Numbered from the stretch's first letter, positions 45,063 through 59,041 are shown. The stretch is 64,000 nt of DNA from Paulinella micropora (GCA_009731375.1 BJOX01000164.1:49566-113565), one strand, 5' to 3'. Notes: generated from the sequence alone by a model not told the origin. Made by a program: numbers and translations.

Positions 45063-45113
45063 CGTCTGACTTGTATGAAAGAAAGTGTGCTGAGATATAA
45101 TGATATAATTTAC

Positions 45114-45158
45114 CTAAGCGCAGGCTGGTCTGGTAGCACCACCTTGAATGCAGCGTGC
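45114..45158 (-). CDS. B-box/MYND gene exon (HAAFKVVLPD)
   Basis: Acceptor CTACAAATAG, donor GTAAATTA; 45 bases, phase 2 in and out. Reads HAAFKVVLPDQPAL. It joins VFEEG...ATVG in phase, but not the ankyrin-like exon directly, so a small exon is missing between them. Confidence 0.68.
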   Translation of the reverse strand, partial: ARCIQGGATRPACA

Positions 45159-45268
45159 CTATTTGTAGACATAGAAATATATATAGAAATATGTATTCAA
45201 ATATATTTATATATATATAGAAATATATATATATATATTAATATATATATACATACATTATATATATA

Positions 45269-45320
<52 letters not shown>

Positions 45321-45322
45321 AC

Positions 45323-45384
45323 CCAACTGTCGCCCAGGAGGGTCTGAGCAGCCGTGCCGCTTCAAAACATCCTTCTTCAAAAAC
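45323..45384 (-). CDS. B-box/MYND gene exon (VFEEGCFEAA)
   Basis: Acceptor GCATGCATGCAG, donor GTAAATTA; 62 bases, phase 0 in, 2 out. Reads VFEEGCFEAARLLRPSWATV; an ankyrin-like helix pair is possible. Confidence 0.72.
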
Positions 45385-45449
45385 CTGCATGCATGCATCA
45401 TCATAATTTATGCTAGCAAATAATCATGATGGTAATCAATAGGGCTAAT

Positions 45450-45463
45450 AGGTAGTAGTAGTG

Positions 45464-45505
<42 letters not shown>

Positions 45506-45559
45506 GTGGTTGTAGTAGTAGTAGTGGTAGTAGTGGTAGTAGTGGTAGTGGTAGTAGTG

Positions 45560-45591
<32 letters not shown>

Positions 45592-45604
45592 TGTGGCAGT
45601 TGTG

Positions 45605-45689
<85 letters not shown>

Positions 45690-45740
45690 TAGTTGTGGTA
45701 GTAGTAGTGGTAGTAGTTGTGGTAGTAGTTGTGGTAGTAC

Positions 45741-45784
<44 letters not shown>

Positions 45785-45795
45785 AGTAGTAGTAG

Positions 45796-45846
<51 letters not shown>

Positions 45847-46547
45847 ANNNNNNNNNNNNNNNNNNNNNNNNNNNNNNNNNNNNNNNNNNNNNNNNNNNNN
45901 NNNNNNNNNNNNNNNNNNNNNNNNNNNNNNNNNNNNNNNNNNNNNNNNNNNNNNNNNNNNNNNNNNNNNNNNNNNNNNNNNNNNNNNNNNNNNNNNNNNN
46001 NNNNNNNNNNNNNNNNNNNNNNNNNNNNNNNNNNNNNNNNNNNNNNNNNNNNNNNNNNNNNNNNNNNNNNNNNNNNNNNNNNNNNNNNNNNNNNNNNNNN
46101 NNNNNNNNNNNNNNNNNNNNNNNNNNNNNNNNNNNNNNNNNNNNNNNNNNNNNNNNNNNNNNNNNNNNNNNNNNNNNNNNNNNNNNNNNNNNNNNNNNNN
46201 NNNNNNNNNNNNNNNNNNNNNNNNNNNNNNNNNNNNNNNNNNNNNNNNNNNNNNNNNNNNNNNNNNNNNNNNNNNNNNNNNNNNNNNNNNNNNNNNNNNN
46301 NNNNNNNNNNNNNNNNNNNNNNNNNNNNNNNNNNNNNNNNNNNNNNNNNNNNNNNNNNNNNNNNNNNNNNNNNNNNNNNNNNNNNNNNNNNNNNNNNNNN
46401 NNNNNNNNNNNNNNNNNNNNNNNNNNNNNNNNNNNNNNNNNNNNNNNNNNNNNNNNNNNNNNNNNNNNNNNNNNNNNNNNNNNNNNNNNNNNNNNNNNNN
46501 NNNNNNNNNNNNNNNNNNNNNNNNNNNNNNNNNNNNNNNNNNNNGAC

Positions 46548-46617
<70 letters not shown>

Positions 46618-46702
46618 GTAGGTAGGTAGGTAGGTAGGTAGGTAGGTAGGTAGGTAGGTAGGTAGGTAGTTAGGTAGGTAGGTAGGTAGGTAGGTAAGTA
46701 GG

Positions 46703-46752
<50 letters not shown>

Positions 46753-46766
46753 CAGATAAATAGATC

Positions 46767-46810
<44 letters not shown>
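45450..46810. repeat. (AGT)n, gap, (GATA)n and (GGTA)n
   Basis: (AGT)n with GGT variants to 45846, the 698-base gap to 46544, then tetramers. The neighbouring exon phases do not match across this region, so an exon is probably hidden in the gap. Confidence 0.9.
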
Positions 46811-46812
<2 letters not shown>

Positions 46813-47115
46813 CGGGAGCGCATTAACCCTCCCAACAGAACGGGAAAGAGAGAATATGATGATAATATCGCAGGCGATAGATAGAGATAGAGATAGAGAT
46901 AGAGATAAAGATAGAGGTAGAGGTAGAGATAGAGATAGAGATAGACAGAGATAGAGGTAGAGTGGGAAGAGAGAATATGATGATGATAACGCAGGCGATA
47001 GATAGAGATAGAGATAGAGACAGAGATAGAGGTAGAGGTAGAGATAGAGGTAGAGGTAGAGATAGAGATAGAGACAGAGGTAGAGTGAGAAGAGAGAATA
47101 TAATGATGATAACGC
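46811..47115 (-). repeat. Degenerate copies of the SLFAALWGGL exon
   Basis: Three blocks (about 46811-46875, 46953-47000, 47078-47125) on minus read SPAILSSYSLFPVLLGGLMR or parts of it, resembling SLFAALWGGLIEHAPR of the exon at 47607-47710. They are spaced by (AGAGAT)n. Acceptors are missing. Confidence 0.65.
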
Positions 47116-47511
47116 AGGCGATAGATAGAGATAGAGATAGAGATAGAGGTAGAGGTAGAGGTAGAGATAGAGATAGAGATAGAGATAGAGGTAGACAGAC
47201 AGCGAGACAGCGAGACAGCGACAGCGACAGCGATAGCGATAGCTATAGCGATAGCGATAGCGATAGCGATAGCGATAGAGATAGAGATAGAGATAGAGAT
47301 AGAGATAGAGAGATAGAGAGATGTAGAGATAGATGTAGAGATAGAGATAGAGATAGAGATCGAGATCGAGATCGAGATGTAGAGATGTAGAGATAGAGAT
47401 AGAGATAGAGATAGAGATAGAGATAGAGATATAGATATAGAGATGTAGAGAGTAGAGATAGAGATAGAGATAGAGATAGAGATAGATAGATACATAGGTA
47501 GAGAGAGAGAG

Positions 47512-47563
<52 letters not shown>

Positions 47564-47600
47564 GGGAGATCGAGATCGAGATCGAGATAAAGATAGAGAT
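46866..47600. repeat. (AGAGAT)n array
   Basis: AGAGAT hexamers with AGAGGT and AGCGAT variants; (GA)n at the end. Ser, Leu and Ile ORFs are artefacts. Confidence 0.9.
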
Positions 47601-47606
47601 AGATAC

Positions 47607-47710
47607 CGAGGCGCATGTTCTATTAACCCTCCCCACAGTGCGGCGAAGAGAGATGATGATGATGATGATAATGATGATGATGACAGTGAAGAAGATCGGC
47701 CAGCATCCTC
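47607..47710 (-). CDS. B-box/MYND gene exon (EDAGRSSSLS)
   Basis: Acceptor CATCTATCCAG, donor GTATCTAT; phase 0 in, 2 out. Reads EDAGRSSSLS, a Ser run coded by TCA/TCT repeats, then LFAALWGGLIEHAPR. The serine run is itself a (GAT)n microsatellite inside coding sequence. Confidence 0.72.
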
Positions 47711-47719
47711 CTGGATAGA

Positions 47720-49640
<1,921 letters not shown>

Positions 49641-49689
49641 AGATAAGAAGATAGAGATAAAGATAGAAAAAGTAAGAGTGAAAGATAGA

Positions 49690-50335
<646 letters not shown>

Positions 50336-50357
50336 GTCATCGTCATCGTCATCGTAC

Positions 50358-50409
50358 CTGTAGCGTTCGCCCATACTGTGACCACAGGAACACAGCCAGT
50401 TTCGCGGTG
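50358..50409 (-). CDS. B-box/MYND gene exon (TAKLAVFLWS)
   Basis: Acceptor TACTATTAG, donor GTACGATG; 52 bases, phase 2 in, 0 out. Reads TAKLAVFLWSQYGRTLQ. It joins NATRLP upstream and EDAGRS downstream. A second open frame (APRNWLCSCGHSMGERY) exists but breaks phase with its neighbours. Confidence 0.68.
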
Positions 50410-50430
50410 CTAATAGTAATAGTAATGATA

Positions 50431-50464
<34 letters not shown>

Positions 50465-50499
50465 CGACGACGACGATGATGATGATGATGATAATGATG

Positions 50500-50566
<67 letters not shown>

Positions 50567-50642
50567 TAATAATAATAATAATAACAATAATAATAATAAC
50601 AACAACAATAACAATAACAATAACAACAACAACAACAACAAC

Positions 50643-50687
<45 letters not shown>
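50410..50687. repeat. (GAT)n, (AAT)n and (AAC)n
   Basis: Trinucleotide array on the tail side of the next SINE. Confidence 0.9.
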
Positions 50688-51178
<491 letters not shown>

Positions 51179-51179
<1 letters not shown>

Positions 51180-51448
51180 GTGCTTCTCTGTCAATGGCTG
51201 ATGCAAATCTGCACATGCGCCTCCATCGTCTCACCCGTGAGGGGAGTACGAAGAATTGACGATAAGCTCTAATGACACCCCCGCAAGGGCAGTTCCAACA
51301 CTTCCAGACGGGCCGGTATGTTCAATGAAAATACTGGTCCAGAAATAGACCGGTATGTTCAATGAAAATACTGGTGGCACCGACGGGAATCGAACTGGCG
51401 ACAGGGCCCAGATGGTAGAACTTGACCACTGGGCTATCACGGTGTCCA
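51179..51448 (-). mobile_element. SINE family A, copy with internal duplication
   Basis: A 270-bp copy in which CCGGTATGTTCAATGAAAAT plus ACTGG occurs twice (around 51313 and 51350). The same duplication is seen at 58774-59041. Confidence 0.88.
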
Positions 51449-51510
<62 letters not shown>

Positions 51511-51549
51511 TAACAATAACAATAACAATAACAACAACAACAACAACAA

Positions 51550-51584
<35 letters not shown>

Positions 51585-51607
51585 ATAATAATAATAACAA
51601 TAATAAT

Positions 51608-51659
51608 AGTGCTTCTCTGTCAATGGCTGATGCAAATCTGCACATGCGCCTCCATCGTC
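51608..51659 (-). mobile_element. SINE family A, tail fragment
   Basis: Only the last 50 bases of the sense strand (GATGGAGGCGCATGTGCAGA...AGAAGCACT), with (AAT)n on both sides. Confidence 0.8.
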
Positions 51660-51730
<71 letters not shown>

Positions 51731-51731
<1 letters not shown>

Positions 51732-51903
51732 TATCTCCTGCCAATTGCTGAGCCAAAAGGCCATGTGCATCCAGTCCTCCATTCCATAAGGAAAGTCTCC
51801 ACATCAATCGGTGGAATACAGGAAGTGACGGCATAGAACATTACTCTAGGAGCTTTATACCAATCAGCCCATTGAAAAGGACCAATGGCCTATGTACTCC
51901 CTA
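51731..51903 (-). mobile_element. SINE-like repeat, family C, copy 1
   Basis: 173 bp between (AAT)n arrays. On minus it ends TGGATGCACATGGCCTTTTG, then CAATTGGCAGGAGATAC and (ATT)n. The inverse copy at 59820-59938 is truncated by a gap. Confidence 0.75.
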
Positions 51904-51970
51904 AATAATAATAATAATAATAATAACAATAACAATAACAATAACAATAACAATAATAATAATAATAATT

Positions 51971-52139
51971 TACTATATCTGAGGCGTACTGATGCAGCTA
52001 ATGGCATATCCTCAACGGACATAAGCCTCCAATACCCTTGTTCGAGGTCCTCCACCCCCCCGTGTCAGTCTCTCGCCTGATGATCGGGGCCACCGATGGA
52101 GCTCCTGAGGGCAAGACTGCACTAAGCCGAGGTTATTCC
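51971..52139 (-). repeat. Family B SINE-like fragment
   Basis: Matches 42360-42530 (ACTATATCTGAGGCGTACTG to GCCGAGGTTATTCC) and is bounded by (AAT)n on both sides. Confidence 0.8.
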
Positions 52140-52147
52140 AATAATAA

Positions 52148-52194
<47 letters not shown>

Positions 52195-52198
<4 letters not shown>

Positions 52199-52237
52199 TA
52201 ACCTGGGTAGACGGTAGACGTGTGGCATTCTTCTTGG

Positions 52238-52282
<45 letters not shown>

Positions 52283-52487
52283 GTGCCTCTCTGTCAATGG
52301 CTGATGCATTTCTGCACATGCGCCTCCATCGTCTCACCCGTGAGGGGAGTACGAAGAATTNNNNNNNNNNNNNNNNNNNNNNNNNNNNNNNNNNNNNNNN
52401 NNNNNNNNNNNNNNNNNNGGTGGCACCGACGGGAATCGAACTGGCGACAGGGCCCAGATGGTAGAACTTGACCACTGGGCTATCACG

Positions 52488-52585
<98 letters not shown>

Positions 52586-52666
52586 GTAATAATAATAATA
52601 ACAACCTGGGTAGACGTGTGGCATTCTTCTCACATGTCTACCCAGGTTACCATTATTATTACTATT

Positions 52667-52725
<59 letters not shown>

Positions 52726-52728
52726 CAC

Positions 52729-52780
<52 letters not shown>

Positions 52781-52829
52781 GTGGCATTCTTCTCACATGT
52801 CTACCCAGGTTACCATTATTATTACTATT

Positions 52830-52891
<62 letters not shown>

Positions 52892-52894
52892 CAC

Positions 52895-52943
<49 letters not shown>

Positions 52944-52976
52944 GGTAACCTGGGTAGGCGTGTGGCATTCTTCTAA
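52195..52976. repeat. Direct and inverted copies of the KKNATRLPR exon end
   Basis: A block like ACCTGGGTAGACGTGTGGCA plus TTCTTCT occurs at about 52200-52237, 52605-52632 and 52944-52974, and inverted (CATGTCTACCCAGGTTACC) at about 52634-52656 and 52794-52816. Between them lie (AAT)n and (ATT)n. Direct and inverted copies abut at 52605-52656, forming a palindrome. All derive from the 3' end of the exon at 53973-54022. Confidence 0.75.
52282..52488 (-). mobile_element. SINE family A copy interrupted by gap
   Basis: Tail at 52282-52360 and head at 52419-52488 on either side of the gap 52361-52418. The last head bases (TGTCCA) are missing. Confidence 0.85.
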
Positions 52977-52977
52977 C

Positions 52978-53028
<51 letters not shown>

Positions 53029-53029
<1 letters not shown>

Positions 53030-53094
53030 GTGCTTCTCTGTCAATGGCTGATGCATTTCTGCACATGCGCCTCCATCGTCTCACCCGTGAGGGG
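53029..53094 (-). mobile_element. SINE family A, tail fragment at gap
   Basis: Sense 3' end of the SINE, running into the gap 53095-53562. Confidence 0.8.
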
Positions 53095-53639
53095 NNNNNN
53101 NNNNNNNNNNNNNNNNNNNNNNNNNNNNNNNNNNNNNNNNNNNNNNNNNNNNNNNNNNNNNNNNNNNNNNNNNNNNNNNNNNNNNNNNNNNNNNNNNNNN
53201 NNNNNNNNNNNNNNNNNNNNNNNNNNNNNNNNNNNNNNNNNNNNNNNNNNNNNNNNNNNNNNNNNNNNNNNNNNNNNNNNNNNNNNNNNNNNNNNNNNNN
53301 NNNNNNNNNNNNNNNNNNNNNNNNNNNNNNNNNNNNNNNNNNNNNNNNNNNNNNNNNNNNNNNNNNNNNNNNNNNNNNNNNNNNNNNNNNNNNNNNNNNN
53401 NNNNNNNNNNNNNNNNNNNNNNNNNNNNNNNNNNNNNNNNNNNNNNNNNNNNNNNNNNNNNNNNNNNNNNNNNNNNNNNNNNNNNNNNNNNNNNNNNNNN
53501 NNNNNNNNNNNNNNNNNNNNNNNNNNNNNNNNNNNNNNNNNNNNNNNNNNNNNNNNNNNNNNGAGGACGTTTTGTGGTAAGTATCTGGGACGCCTCGAAA
53601 CCCGTCACCACCCCTAGATCGCGGAATGTAAATACCCCT

Positions 53640-53845
53640 TTGATCCCACGTGGTGTATGTCTTATAAAAAACAACACAACGACATGGCCTCGGAACCAAC
53701 ACAACAACATAGCCTCGGAACCCACATCGACATAGCCTCGGAACCCACACAACAACAGAGCCTCGGAACCAACACAACTACATAGCCTCAGAACCAACAC
53801 AACAACATAGCCTCGGAGCCAACACAACGACATAGCCTCGAAACC
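53640..53845 (+). repeat. ACACAACAACATAGCCTCGG minisatellite
   Basis: Seven or so units of 25-28 bp (CACAACAACATAGCCTCGGA) before the family D repeat. No coding call. Confidence 0.78.
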
Positions 53846-53847
53846 AG

Positions 53848-53904
53848 TGGGAAGAGGCCCAACCACCTCCTCTTCCCGTGGGGTGCCATACTGTGCACCC
53901 CTCC

Positions 53905-53906
<2 letters not shown>
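53848..53906. repeat. Family D repeat, copy 2
   Basis: Pairs with 6932-6992; followed by (AAT)n. Confidence 0.6.
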
Positions 53907-53938
<32 letters not shown>

Positions 53939-53972
53939 TAATAATAATAATAATAATAATAATAATGGTAAC

Positions 53973-54022
53973 CTGGGTAGTCGTGTGGCATTCTTCTTGG
54001 ACGCGTTGAGGGCCGGCCGCAC
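53973..54022 (-). CDS. B-box/MYND gene exon (VRPALNASKK)
   Basis: Acceptor CATTCTGACAG, donor GTTACCAT; 50 bases, phase 0 in, 2 out. Reads VRPALNASKKNATRLP. Its donor side is copied several times at 52.2-53.0 kb. Confidence 0.78.
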
Positions 54023-54185
54023 CTGTCAGAATGTATGCTGTTTTTGCCTCTTTGCCTTCTTTTTGCTTCTTTTTGCCTTTGATTTGGCTGATTTGTTATA
54101 TGTGGGGGACTGTGTGGGGGAGGGAGGCATGTTTTGCAAGATAAGATCAGGTTGGACAAGATAAAGAAAAGATTTGCATGCAGCC

Positions 54186-54815
54186 GATCAGATCAGATCA
54201 GATCAGATCAGATCAGAGATCAGATCAGATCAGAGATCAGATCAGATCAGAGATCAGATCAGATCTGATCAGATCAGATGATCAGATCAGACCAGATGAT
54301 CTGATCAGATCAGATCAGATCAGATCAGATAGATCAGGTCAGATCAGATAGATCAGATCAGATAGATCAGATCAGATCAGATAGATCAGATCAGATCAGA
54401 TAGATCAGATCAGACCAGATGATCTGATCAGATCAGTTCAGATAAGATCAGATCAGATCAGATCAGATCAGATCAGAGATCAGATCAGATAGATCAGATC
54501 AGATAGATCAGATCAGATAGATCAGATCAGATAGATCAGATCAGATAGATCAGATCAGATAGATCAGATCAGATCAGATGATCAGATCAGATCAGATGAT
54601 CAGATCAGACCAGATGATCAGATCAGATCAGATCAGATCAGATCAGATCAGATCAGATTCAGGATCAGATTCAGGATCAGAATCAGAATCAGAATCAGAA
54701 TCAGATCAGATCAGATCAGATCAGATCAGATCAGATCAAATCAGATCAGATCAGATCAGAAACACATCAGAATCACATAAGATCAAATCAGATCAGATCA
54801 GATACGATAAGCATA
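54186..54815. repeat. (GATCA)n array
   Basis: About 630 bases of GATCA pentamers with GATAGATCA, GAGATCA and TTCAG variants. The palindromic GATC core occurs every five to nine bases. Confidence 0.92.
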
Positions 54816-54838
54816 GATTTGTATGTATGTATATTTAC

Positions 54839-54896
54839 CAGGTATGAGAAGGCAAAGCGCAGTGGCACACGAGCAAGAGGACCCACGTCGACATTG
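54839..54896 (-). CDS. B-box/MYND gene exon (NVDVGPLARV)
   Basis: Acceptor TGAATACAG, donor GTAAATAT; 58 bases, phase 2 in, 0 out. Reads NVDVGPLARVPLRFAFSYL. Confidence 0.78.
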
Positions 54897-55059
54897 CTGT
54901 ATTCATGCACACATACACACATATAGACATGCATAAATTGCACTGCATTACACTACGTTGGATTGCATGGACTTGGATTGAATTGGTATTGTATTGAATT
55001 GACTTGCATTTCATTGATTTGTGTTAGATTTGATTGAATTGTATGCATGCATGCATACA

Positions 55060-56325
55060 CACAGACCTGTGGAGGACAAGAATGATGCCTCAACTACCTC
55101 TTAGCTCTTATTACTACTAACTACTAACTACTAACTACTAACTACTACCTACAGACCTGTGGAGGGACAAGACTGAGGCCTCGACCGCGGGGCTTTGCTC
55201 GTATTACCACCAACTACTAACTACTAACTACGAACTAATTGACTACTAACTACTAACTACAGACCTGTCGAGGGACAAGACTGAGGCCTCGACCGCGGCT
55301 TTGCTCGTATTACCACCAACTACTAACTACTAACTGCGAACTAATTGACTAGTAACTACTAACTACAGACCTGTGGAGGGAGAGAAGGGAGGCCTCGACC
55401 GCGGGGCTTTGCTCGTATTACCACCAACTACTAACTACTAACTACGAACTAATTGACTACTAACTACTAACTACAGACCTGTCGAGGGACAAGACTGAGG
55501 CCTCGACCGCGGCTTTGCTCGTATTACCACCAACTACTAACTACTAACTGCGAACTAATTGACTAGTAACTACTAACTACAGACCTGTGGAGGGAGAGAA
55601 GGGAGGCCTCGACCGCGGGGCTTTGCTCGTATTACCACCAACTACTAACTACTAACTACGAACTAATTGACTACTAACTACTAACTACAGACCTGTCGAG
55701 GGACAAGACTGAGGCCTCGACCGCGGCTTTGCTCGTATTACCACCAACTACTAACTACTAACTGCGAACTAATTGACTAGTAACTACTAACTGCAGACCT
55801 GTGGAGGGAGAGAACGGAGGCCTCGACCGCGGCTTTGCTCGTATTACCACCAACTACTAACTACTAACTACGAAGTAATTGACTACTAACTACTACCTAC
55901 AGATCTGTGGAGGGACAAGACTGAGGCCTCGACGGCGGCTTTGCTTGTATTACCACCAACTACTAACTACTAACTGCGAACTAATTGACTAGTAACTACT
56001 AACTACAGACCTGTCGAGGGACAAGACTGAGGCCTCGACGGCGGGGCTTTGCTCGTATTACCACCAACTATTAACTACTAACTACGAACTAATTGACTAC
56101 TAACTACTAACTACAGATCTGTGGAGGGACAAGACTGAGGCCTGGACGGCGGCTTTGCTCGTATTACCACCAACTACTAACTACTAACTACGAACTAATT
56201 GACTAGTAACTACTAACTACAGACCTGTGGAGGGACAGAACGGAGGCCTCGACGGCGGCTTTGCTCGTATTACCACCAACTACTAACTACTAAACTACGA
56301 ACTAATTGACTACTAACTACTAACT
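55060..56325 (-). repeat. Tandem array of 12 exon copies, about 107-bp period
   Basis: Each unit has a 40-50-base block (GACCTGTGGAGGGACAAGAC, then GAGGCCTCGACCGCGG) and a spacer of TAACTACTAACTACT. On minus the block reads AVEASVLSLH with donor GTCTGTAG. Differences among copies are mainly synonymous in that frame (GCG/GCC, TCA/TCC, GTCTTG/GTTCTG), with His/Asp and Val/Leu swaps. About four copies carry two extra bases (GGGGC) before the block, and the copy nearest 55063 has lost one base. The unit at 56489-56529 is the one with phase fit on both sides. Confidence 0.82.
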
Positions 56326-56485
56326 ACAACACTATACTATACTATACTATACTATACTATACTATACTATACTATACTATACTATACTATAGTATACTAT
56401 ACCATATTATATTTTATTGTACTACTAGTAGCCTGTACTATAATAAAATATGTTATACTATACTATACTATACTATACTATACTA
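56326..56485. repeat. (ACTAT)n array
   Basis: ACTAT pentamers on both sides of a short AT-rich stretch. Confidence 0.9.
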
Positions 56486-56488
56486 GAC

Positions 56489-56529
56489 CTGTGTAGGGAC
56501 AGAACGGAGGCCTCGACAGCGGTTTGGCT
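56489..56529 (-). CDS. B-box/MYND gene exon (SQTAVEASVL), array founder
   Basis: Acceptor ACGTAGTAAG, donor GTCTAGTA; 41 bases, phase 0 in, 2 out. Reads SQTAVEASVLSLH and links LRANE to NVDVGPL. It is the first copy met by transcription; any of the 12 downstream copies might be used instead or as well. Confidence 0.65.
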
Positions 56530-56574
56530 CTTACTACGTAAGGAACCGCCTTCGCAAATCTCCTGTATTACATC

Positions 56575-56593
56575 AACACACACACACACACAC

Positions 56594-56625
<32 letters not shown>

Positions 56626-57177
56626 GCCGAACCACCATGTGTGTGTGTGTGTGTGTGTCTGTGTGTTTGAGTCTGTTTTGTTTGTTTTGTCTGTCTGTCT
56701 TGTCTGCCTTGTCTGTCTTGTCTGTCTGACTGTCTGACTATCTGTCCGATCTCCTGGGCTTACAGGACCAACACAGCTACGTCGAATCGAATCAAATCGA
56801 ATCGAATCTACTCTACTCTACTCTACTCTACTCTACTCTACTCTACTCTAATCTACTCTACTCTACTCTACTCTACTCTAATCTACTCTACTCTACTCTA
56901 ATCTAAATCTAATCTAATCTAGTACACCACACTGTTGTTGTCCGTGTCTGTCTATCTGTCTTGGCTGACTCACTGACTGATTGGCTGATTGACTGTTTAT
57001 CTGACCTCATCGGCTTGGCTCACCAACACAGCTATATCTCATATAGCACACTGTTGCTGTCGATGTCCGACCAGTGTGTGTGTGTGTGTGTGTGTCTGTC
57101 TGACTGACTGACTTACTGACTGTGACTGATTGGCTGACGGATTGACTTGATTGACTGATTGTCGAACTGGCTAGGCA

Positions 57178-57250
<73 letters not shown>

Positions 57251-57367
57251 CTATATCTATCCTATCTATCCTATATCTATCCTATCTATCCATATCTATC
57301 CTATCTATCCTATCTATCCTATCTATCCTATCTATCTTATCTATCTTATCTATCTTATCTATCTTAT

Positions 57368-57458
<91 letters not shown>

Positions 57459-57492
57459 CTATCTATCTGTCTATCAATCTATCTATCTATCC

Positions 57493-57549
<57 letters not shown>

Positions 57550-57694
57550 CGCTAGGCTAGGTTAGGTTATGTTACTTTAGGTTTAGGTAATTTTAGGTAG
57601 GTTATGTTAGGTTAGATTAGGTGTAAGTGTAGGTTAGGTTAGTTTTAGTTAAGTTTTACTTAGTTTTAGCTAAGTTAGTCAGTTAGTATCTGAC
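56575..57694. repeat. (CA)n, (CTGT)n, (CTACT)n, (CTAT)n with exon relics
   Basis: Many short arrays. Relics of the exon at 57695-57771 occur at about 56760-56790 with 56926-56945, and at 57000-57078; the second has a 2-base insertion that breaks the frame. A TTAGGTTA-rich tract lies at 57551-57680. Confidence 0.75.
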
Positions 57695-57771
57695 CTCATT
57701 GGCTCGCAGCACCAACACAGCTACGTCATACAATACACTGTTGCTGTCCTTGTCCGACCATGCGCCCCGGC
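57695..57771 (-). CDS. B-box/MYND gene exon (RGAWSDKDSN)
   Basis: Acceptor GTAACGACATAG, donor GTCAGATA; 77 bases, phase 1 in, 0 out. Reads RGAWSDKDSNSVLYDVAVLV, then LRANE. Confidence 0.82.
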
Positions 57772-57804
57772 CTATGTCGTTACGTACATAGGTCAAAAAC
57801 GGAT

Positions 57805-57915
57805 ATAGATAAAAATGTAAGGTTTCCGGAAATTCACCATGGAATGTAAGATTTCCGGAAAATCACCATTAAAATGTAAGATTTCCGGAAAATCACCTTA
57901 AGTTACGGAAAGTTT
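57805..57915 (+). repeat. TTTCCGGAAAATCACC repeat
   Basis: AATGTAAGATTTCCGGAAAA units, three in a row; related to motifs at 38075-38220 and 44582-44705. Confidence 0.6.
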
Positions 57916-58017
57916 CGTTGCCTGTATGCCATCTATGTGTGTATGTTATGTATGTATGTTATGTATGTATAGCCTCGCGTCTCAACTGACCAGAGTTGTG
58001 AATGATATTAAAAATAG

Positions 58018-58057
58018 CTATCTACCTACCTACCCATCTATCTATCTAATCTATCTA

Positions 58058-58106
<49 letters not shown>

Positions 58107-58123
58107 CCTATCTACCTATCTAC

Positions 58124-58190
<67 letters not shown>

Positions 58191-58221
58191 CCTATCTATC
58201 TATCTATCTATCAATCTATCA

Positions 58222-58268
<47 letters not shown>

Positions 58269-58299
58269 CATCGATCAACCTACCTACCTACCTACCTAC

Positions 58300-58362
<63 letters not shown>

Positions 58363-58415
58363 CCCACCTGCCCNNNNNNNNNNCCCCCCCCCCCCCCTCT
58401 CTCTCTCTCTCTAAA
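58018..58415. repeat. (CTAT)n with gap and (TC)n
   Basis: CTAT tetramers with CTAC and CAAT variants, 10-base gap at 58374-58383, C-run and (TC)n. Confidence 0.9.
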
Positions 58416-58700
58416 TATATATATGCATATATACATACATATATATATGTATGTATATGCACATATTCACACATACATATATATATACATATATATATAT
58501 ATATATGTATATTTATATATATACATGCAAGATGAATTGCGAAGAACGTAGGTACACATATGCATAACAAACTTCTCTTTTTCGTACGTATGTATCTATG
58601 TATGTATGTATGACAAGGAACCGCCTTCCCTTGATATTGCACGCGATTTCAGTAGTTTTTTCCCTTTACCGTCATTGTTTAAAAAAAGTAATAATATTGA
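58416..58700. other. AT-rich intron sequence, no exon recognised
   Basis: ATAT tracts and a GACAAGGAACCGCCTTCC block similar to 56538-56560. No exon with good borders. Confidence 0.4.
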
Positions 58701-58711
58701 TGATGATGATC

Positions 58712-58773
<62 letters not shown>

Positions 58774-58774
<1 letters not shown>

Positions 58775-59040
58775 GTGCTTCTCTGTCAATGGCTGATGCA
58801 TTTCTGCACATGCGCCTCCATCGTCTCACCCGTGAGGGGAGTACGAAGAATTGACGATAGGCTCTAATGACACCCCCGCAAGGGCAGTTCCAACACTTCC
58901 AGACGGACCGGTATGTTCAATGAAAATACTGGTCCAGACAGACCGGTATGTTCAATGAAAATACTGGTGGCACCGACGGGAATCGAACTGGCGACAGGGC
59001 CCAGATGGTAGAACTTGACCACTGGGCTATCACGGTGTCC

Positions 59041-59041
<1 letters not shown>
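58774..59041 (-). mobile_element. SINE family A, copy with internal duplication
   Basis: Full copy with the same doubled CCGGTATGTTCAATGAAAAT block as 51179-51448, marking a subfamily. Confidence 0.88.

Noticed and set aside
55060-56325. Plus-strand exon array (LWRDKTEASTAALL) preceded by TACTAAC, the yeast-type branch site, and ACAG
   Set aside because: TACTAAC arises from the CTAAC spacer repeat. Copy differences are non-synonymous on plus and mostly synonymous on minus, and minus links the flanking exons in phase.
57551-57680. Telomere-like TTAGGTTA tract
   Set aside because: The unit is irregular (TTAGG, TTTAGG, TTATG) and looks like a local degenerate repeat in an intron.
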